In this document: piece after piece, positions 57,781-64,000 of the stretch | Layout: every line of letters begins with the position of its first letter | Position numbering within the stretch: the first letter of the stretch is position 1 | NCBI GenBank assembly: GCA_024036415.1 | Contig: JAMWET010004071.1 | Coordinates: 189,400-253,399 of the forward strand | Source: Prochilodus magdalenae | Lineage: Eukaryota; Chordata; Actinopteri; Characiformes; Prochilodontidae | DNA: 64,000 bases | Reading direction: 5' to 3' | The notes under the pieces: generated by a model | Databases searched by the model: none | What the model was told of the DNA's origin: nothing | The model's input: only the letters and a program-made list of their open reading frames with translations | Program-made: the position numbers and the translations under genes

Positions 57781-58630
57781 GTAGAAGTGATGATCAGCAA
57801 AGTAGGGTGGGGGCAAGGCGGAGCAGAGACAAGATTAGGTGGAGCCTAGATCAACCTGATCCAGAACAGGGTTTCCATCTGCCTCCAACTCGCAGCTCCT
57901 AAACTACAGAATGGGATTTACAGAGGAGGAATCAAAACCAGGCTTGTGGCTTGAGCTACACCCAGATCCTGAAGCACTGAATGGGACAGAGGTGGGACCG
58001 GGGAACTGGGAAAGGACCAGGAGCTAACCCAGAAACCGGATCAGGGGAGAGGAAACACAAACCGACTTGAAGGATCAGAAGGGCAACAGCTTTATAAGCT
58101 GGATCCAGAGCAGACTGAGGAACCAGGACGGGAAGTGAAGTGGCAACAGCAATAGAAAGGAGCTCGGGTGGGGACTCGAGTCAGGCCTTTGGACCTGAGT
58201 TGTGTAAGAGTCACATGTTGACTCGTGACACGTCCCCGAAATAAATCCACAAGTCGAATCCGACATACAACTAATTAGGTCTAGCAAACCTTCCATACCC
58301 GAGCCCTCTCGTATGCAACCGTGACGGTCAGTTTTGCTGCCATCACGCCCAGTCTGTACTACAACACACTCTTTCACAGATAAGTGGCGTCAGGTTCTGA
58401 TGGACAGGATGAAGAACAGCAAGCAGTAAAGGCAGATGAATAAAATAAAAAGCTAAGACTATTTGAACGTATTTGCACGTAAATTGGTCAACAGTAATGC
58501 TAGTTTGAATTGAACCCAGAGGGTGGGACCAAATGCTCCGGGGCGGAGGGACATTTCAAAATTTGAAATCTCATTTCTTGCCATACTTAACTTCTTAACG
58601 AATATAATCTAAAGACCTTAACGTTAGTTC
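57780..58630. other. Gene-free spacer
   Basis: Purine-rich, with no gene or named repeat recognised. The 100-residue minus-strand frame here has no recognisable domain. Confidence 0.35.
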
Positions 58631-58649
58631 AATATCCCTGTGAACTGAG

Positions 58650-60090
58650 TGAACTGAGGTGATGGTATGGTGGTATGGTAAAGTGAAGTGTTGGTTTGAT
58701 GGAACGGTGAAGTGCTGCTGTGGTGGTACGGTACAGTGAAGTGAGATGATGGTATGGTGGTACGGTAAAGTGAAGTGCTGGTATGGTGGTACAGTGAAAT
58801 GAGGTGATTGTATGATGGCACAGTGAAGTGAGGTGATGGTATGGTGGTACAGTGAATTGAGGTGATGGTATGGTGGTACAGTGAAATGAGGTGATTGTAT
58901 GATGGCACAGTAAAGTGAAGTGCTGGTATGGTGGTACGGTAAAGTGAAGTGCTGGTATGGTGGTACAGTGAACTGAGGTGATGATATGGTGGTACAGTGA
59001 ACTGAGGTGACGGTATGGTGGTATGGTAAAGTGAAGTGTTGGTTTGATGGAACGGTGAAGTGCTTCTGTGGTGGTACGGTACAGTGAAGTGAGATGATGG
59101 TATGGTGGTACAGTGAAGTGAGGTGATGGTATGGTGGTACGGTAAAGTGAAGGGCTGGTATGGTGGTACAGTGAACTGAGGTGATGGTATGGTGGTACGG
59201 TAAAGTGAAGTGCTGGTATGGTGGTACAGTGAAGTAAGGTGATGGTATGGTGGTACGGTAAAGTGAAGTGCTGGTATGGTGGTACAGTGAACTGAGGTGA
59301 TGGTATGGTGGTACGGTAAAGTGAAGTGCTGGTATGGTGGTACAGTGAACTGAGGTGATGGTATGGTGGTACGGTAAAGTGAAGTGCTGGTATGGTGGTA
59401 CGGTAAAGTGAAGTGCTGGTATGGTGGTACAGTGAACTGAGGTGATGGTATGGTGGTACGGTAAAGTGAAGTGCTGGTATGGTGGTACAGTGAACTGAGG
59501 TGATGGTATGGTGGTACGGTAAAGTGAAGTGCTGGTATGGTGGTACAGTGAAGTGAGGTGATGGTATGGTGGTACAGTGAAGTGAGGTGATGGTATGGTG
59601 GTACAGTGAAGTGAGGTGATGGTATGGTGGTACGGTAAAGTGAAGTGTTGGTTTGGTGGAACGGTGAAGTGCTGCTGTGGTGGTACGGTACAGTGAAGTG
59701 AGGTGATGGTATGGTGGTACAGTGAAGTGAGGTGATGGTATGGTGGTACAGTGAATTGAGGTGATGGTATGGTGGTACAGTGAATTGAGGTGATGGTATG
59801 GTGGTACGGTAAAGTGAAGGGCTGGTATGGTGGAACGGTGAAGTGCTGCTATGGTGGTACGGTACAGTGAAGTGAGGTGATGGTATGGTGGTACAGTGAA
59901 CTGAGGTGATGATATGGTGGTACAGTGAAGTGAGGTGATGGTATGGTGGTACAGTGAAGTGAGGTGATGGTATGGTGGTACGGTAAAGTAAAGCGGTGGT
60001 ATGGTGGACCATTGAAGTGCTGGTATTGTGGTATGGTGAACTGAATTACTTGTATAGAGGTACAGTGGAGTGAAGTTCTGGAATGGTGGC
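58650..60090. repeat. ~30-bp minisatellite
   Basis: About 1.4 kb of tandem units of the type GGTGATGGTATGGTGGTACA followed by GTGAACTGA or GTAAAGTGAA, with higher-order alternation of two subunits. It is open on the minus strand in two frames (462 and 491 residues, His/Thr/Ser/Tyr-rich), which are artefacts. Confidence 0.95.
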
Positions 60091-60409
60091 AGATACGTGA
60101 CCAACCTCAGTTAACATGGACGTGTCCTGCCGCAGTAATGAGCTGAAATAGCTCATACTGGATAATTTCACAAAGTGTTAATCAAACAGTAGAGAGAAGC
60201 AATGTGATTTTGTCTGATATGACAGTGTACTGTGCTGAGTGTGACCAATGACATGAGCTAACACGGTAAAATGATCCGTGTTGATATCAGACTTTTACAT
60301 CAGGCCTACTGTTAGGATTCACAGACTGTCCAATACAGATAATACATTATCAGTTATTCAGTCTAGCTAGCATACTGAGCTCTGTAGCAGCACACTGATA
60401 GCGGGCTGC

Positions 60410-60829
60410 TGTTCATCCCTCTCAGATAAGGCCCTGGACACAGGCTGACTGGCCATGGCCACTGGGAACTTGTGAATGTCCAGATATAACCCTATCCCCC
60501 TGGGCTTTGTGTTGATATCCTCTAATACGGGGGTCTCGATATCATTGCAGATGAGGACGTAGCCCTGATCATGTTTGAGCTGCAGCTGGACCTTGGAGAT
60601 ACACTGCTTCCCTCCATCCTCTTCTCTACACCCATCCTCCAGTCAGGCTTGTGCCCCACCTCCAGCTCCCAGTAGTGCTGGCCTGTGGTGACCGTTTCCT
60701 CAGCGCAGACCGTCTCGTTGCTGTAAATATCTTCGTAGTCATGAAGGTCAATGTCCCTCTACCGGACGCTCAGTCCATCGGGAGAAACAATCAGAGGGGT
60801 GCGTGGGCGTATGGTAAAGCACTCAGCCA
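60410..60829 (-). pseudogene. Broken PRY/SPRY (B30.2) exon
   Basis: On the minus strand, after a good acceptor (TCTTCCAG, exon start 60829), the frame reads VAECFTIRPRTPLIVSPDGL, then an in-frame TAG interrupts RDIDLHDYEDIYSNE. TGQHYWELEVG and WRMGVEKRMEG follow, then a frameshift, then KHDQGYVLICND and IGLYLDIHKFP, ending at a TAG near 60368. These are hallmarks of the PRY/SPRY domain found in TRIM, butyrophilin-like and NLR proteins. The stop and the frameshift mark it as a pseudogene or gene relic. No companion exon was seen in the window. Confidence 0.75.
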
Positions 60830-60929
60830 CTGGAAGACAGGAATAGTTTCGGTGAGGTTGACTGTAGTTCAGCAGTACTGCACAGTGGACTCCAAGTACA
60901 CCACTGTATGTACACTCGTCATTTAAAAA

Positions 60930-61685
60930 ATAATCAACCCACAGGAATGAAACTTGGTGGGTAGGTTTGACATCACGAGACATGCAAATGACTCAAGTTC
61001 ACTCGGCCGCACATGTGACGTAAGCAAGGACAGGCCTTAACGCTGTATCTAACTGACCCAACAGCCACGATTACAGGCATTCGGTGAGCAGATGCCTCTG
61101 TGAGTAATCCTGTCAGTGCCAGCACCATTGGCAGACGCTACATGCACGCATATCGTTACGACGACTGTCCTTAACACCACGTCACCGTCACCAAAGACTG
61201 CAATGGTGTCGTACCAGACTGTCATGGAGTGACTCAGAATTGGCAGCGGGTCATCTTCAGTGACGGGTCCCGCTTTTGTCTTGGTGGAGACGACTAACGA
61301 CTCCGTGTGTGGAGGCACCGTGGTCATCACCAAGATGAACAGTTTGTTGTCACACGCCCAGAAGGCCTGGTGTCCCTCTACTTCCACCCCTACCGCACCA
61401 TCTGCAGGAACTGTGTTAGGATGTTCAAGCTGCATGGGATGGATTATCACAGGACACCATTAGGAACCTCTACAGCCTCATATCGAAACGTCTGGCATGC
61501 TGGGTTAGCAAACATGGCGGCCTGTCGCCATACTGAGAGACAGACTTCTGTATGTGTAGCTCAATAAATATTGATCATATCAGTCTAAATCTATCATCAG
61601 TTATTGATCCTGGTCACCTTTATCTTCCTTCCCAACAGCACCGTAATCCCACACCTCCTTCTGGGTGCAGCCGTTCTGTTGATGA
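60930..61685 (+). mobile_element. Tc1-like deletion derivative (family A), most complete copy
   Basis: Left part TCAACCCACAGGAATGAAAC and right end CACCTCCTTCTGGGTGCAGC. The forward frame reads QRVIFSDGSRFCLGGDD near 61245, then VWRHRGHHQDEQFVVTRP, and then joins the C-terminal part (61440-61550). The catalytic middle is missing, as in 37757-38330. Stops occur in the N-terminal part. Confidence 0.7.
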
Positions 61686-62009
61686 TGGGTGTATTATTAT
61701 GAATATTGACCTCCTGTATGAAATGAGTAGTTGGACTGATGTTTCTAAATGCCTGCATAATGATATGGATAGGAAAGTCGTTCATAGTGGTTTGGTGTGA
61801 AATGCTTCCTTCTGGAGAAACAAATGAGAATTATTCACTGTGGTGGTAAATGGAACCAGATGATTCTAAAACTTCCTCACAGATTATTATTGCTACTATA
61901 TTAAATGGTCGTGAATACACAGGCTGCTGTCTGAGACCATAATCTTTGAGGTCATGGCAGAAAGGTACTTGCTGGGTATTATAAGGCCAAATAACCCCCC
62001 AAAATACAT

Positions 62010-62385
62010 AACTGAGTCACATTTTTATGACCAAATTAACAAGGTCATGGAGGAGGTCTTGTTTATGCACCATTCTCCATCTAGGCAGATCATGCACACC
62101 CATACATGCTGATTGTCTTCCCTGAGGCAGATGGGACCTTCCAGCAAGACAATGCGACATGCCACACGGCTAGAAATGGCCGGCACTGGTTGGAAGATCA
62201 TGACCAAGACTTCCAAGTACTACCTTGGGCCCCTATTTGTGAGCATCTGTGGGACCACCTTGATTGTCATGTTCGCTCCATGGATCCTCCCCCACGCCCC
62301 CTCCAGCAGCTGTGGGATGCACTGCAGTCAGCATGGCTCCTGATACCTGGCTCTCGTAGGGGCCGAGAGAGAGAGTGTCAGTAAC
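62010..62385 (+). mobile_element. Tc1-like fragment (family C)
   Basis: It begins GAGTCACATTTTTATGACCA, related to the 24927 terminus. The transposase words DGTFQQDNATCHTAR, NGRHWLEDHDQDFQV and [16 protein letters not shown] are readable in two adjacent frames. It has lost its right end. Confidence 0.75.
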
Positions 62386-62754
62386 TACCATGAAATTTGT
62401 GCCCTTTAACAGGAGTGTGTCGTCCTCCTCCTCCAGGAACCTGAACAAAACAGTAAGCACCTCTAGTGAAACCGTGGGAGCTAGACTTTCAGCACATGCC
62501 AAGTGAGCACTCACCGAATCCCTTTCTCTTTGATATGTTCTGTAGCGGAAAGACCTTTTTCATTCCACCACTGCAGGAAGAATCAGTCGTTTAGTCCATA
62601 TGCAGCTTTCCATCTGAGCCCAAAAGCCACCAAATCAATACCAGAGAATATTAACAGCAGATACATAATACACACACGCAAACACTGTGATGGAAATAAG
62701 CTCAGCCGACACAAAATGAGTCACAGTGCGCGTTTAAGGTGGTAGTACCATCAG

Positions 62755-63040
62755 GCTCCTGCAGATGGCGCTGCTGTACGAGGAGGATGGGGCTATAAAG
62801 ACCTGCGGGGTGTGAGTGACGGGATCCATAGATTGGGTAGAGGTGCTACAGTGCAGTGTATGTCTCGTCCCATGTGTGGAAGACTGCTCCAGAGCAGATG
62901 TTAATGATTGGCTAAAAGGAGCGACTGAGCATGTGGGCGTGGCCAAAGACCATAGTGTGAAGGAAGTAGCTGAATCTGCAGGTGTATGGAAGCGTACGGT
63001 CTCACGCTTGTCGACCAGCAGGAATTAACGCTCCATTACA
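62755..63040 (+). mobile_element. Tc1-like N-terminal fragment
   Basis: The forward frame contains HSVKEVAESAGVWKRTVSRL, a helix-turn-helix of Tc1 type. The left part (GGCTCCTGCAGATGGC ... GAGGTGCTACAGTGCAGTG) matches 31465-31595. Confidence 0.55.
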
Positions 63041-64000
63041 CTCCCACATAATCCACCACACAATGACGCACCATCACGAGTTCGCCAACTCACAGTCAAA
63101 TCATCATCAGGAAATGATGATGGTGTGAAAACTGGCCCCGGTCCTCAGTCTGTAAATCAAAACATGACGGACGAGTTATATGTTACTGGTTCTATAGATG
63201 TCTCCACTGATGTCTGCCTAAATTCCTGTGTGTCGTACATGGTTTTACTTTAGTTACGTTATACGACCTCTCAACTTCTGAGGTCAAGATTTTTGAGTAC
63301 AGGTTTGGAGGGCCACACACACCATTAGACCACCCAAATGGTAAGTTACAAACATGGTCAGCTTTACGAAGCGTCTTTGTCAGGAACTCCGGAGATGTGT
63401 TACGTCTAGTGTTTTCCGTATCAGGTCAATTTGTGGAGGGGCGTCACTATGTGTCTTTCTTCCTAAGAGATAATGGATTAACCGCAGGTGTGAGGCCATC
63501 AAAACAGGGTGTGTTTGAAAATGTGTTGTACCGTGTACTGGAGTGAAACCCCTTAAAATAAACCCACCCGGACATCCAAGTATGGTCCTCCCATCTTCAT
63601 TTATGCCCGAAAAGAGAACTACAAGCGGCAGGAAACAATTCTGATTGGATCTTTGTCTGTTGGGCAAACCGGCAAAACCTACTAATAGTCAAAATACATA
63701 CCAATAACAGGAGATTAACTTGGTGGGTGGTTGACCGTTGTGGACATGCCAATTTGTGCCTGCTGATGTGCTAATTCAGGACTATCACTTTTTTCCCCAA
63801 CGTTACCTCTACCGATTGGTAGAGATGCCAGATGGGTTGTTCAACATCTTGCTTCATTAGACACAGTGACTCAAAGATGTGCTCTACTCAAAGTGAGGCA
63901 GTAGGTTAAAAGGTTGAGAGAAATGGTTTTGTGAGTGAGGCCTAATGTCATTTTAACATACAAGGCTTTTTCCTGAAGGGTCACTTAAAGACCTTATCGT
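63041..64000. other. Gene-free window end
   Basis: No gene, RNA or named repeat was recognised. Confidence 0.35.

Noticed and set aside
58624..60104. 462- and 491-residue minus-strand frames
   Set aside because: 30-bp minisatellite translated in two frames; no non-repeat domain.
1..64000. A multi-gene novel system
   Set aside because: Only three genes and one relic are supported, and they have no shared pathway that the sequence shows.

Overview
The window is vertebrate genomic DNA, almost certainly from a teleost fish. It holds spliced genes with GT/AG introns, (TATC)n, (AT)n and (TTAGA)n arrays, tRNA-derived SINEs, and many broken Tc1-like and hAT-like DNA transposons. The species cannot be named from the sequence alone. 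No bacterial-type genes, CRISPR array or operon is present.

Layout. (1) 1-1912, minus strand: the amino-terminal part of znf687 (zinc finger protein 687), open to the window edge, so the zinc fingers lie outside. (2) 1913-8500: the znf687 5' intron and the intergenic space, rich in dispersed repeats, with a possible znf687 leader exon ending at 6601. (3) 8500-35450, plus strand: a complete setdb1 gene (H3K9 methyltransferase). It has 21 coding exons (11134-34946), all phase-compatible, giving 3651 nt and 1216 residues. The domains are an N-terminal helix, Tudor domains, MBD, pre-SET, split SET and post-SET. A CpG-containing region with a possible leader exon lies near 8520-8855, and a polyadenylation signal lies at 35425. 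(4) 35450-39200: intergenic repeats. (5) 40671-51088, plus strand: a complete secreted C-type lectin gene with two tandem lectin domains. It has a TATA box, a signal-peptide exon and seven coding exons, giving 364 residues. Its introns contain a Tc1 remnant, a hAT-like remnant, SINEs and two copies of a repeat carrying (TTAGA)n. (6) 51089-64000: no intact gene. There are four unrelated tandem arrays, Tc1 debris and a broken PRY/SPRY exon on the minus strand (60400-60829).

znf687 and setdb1 are transcribed divergently. Both encode nuclear proteins, and both lie on human chromosome 1q21, which supports conserved synteny. The lectin gene is unrelated in function, most likely an extracellular carbohydrate-binding immune protein.

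I did not find a new multi-gene system. The points most worth a second look are these: the two lectin domains share an exon with only synonymous differences; a perfect 40-bp inverted repeat encloses a CGTCA array upstream of the lectin promoter; one setdb1 SET intron is a tetranucleotide array open in all three frames; and setdb1 carries a degenerate second copy of its catalytic NHSC exon.
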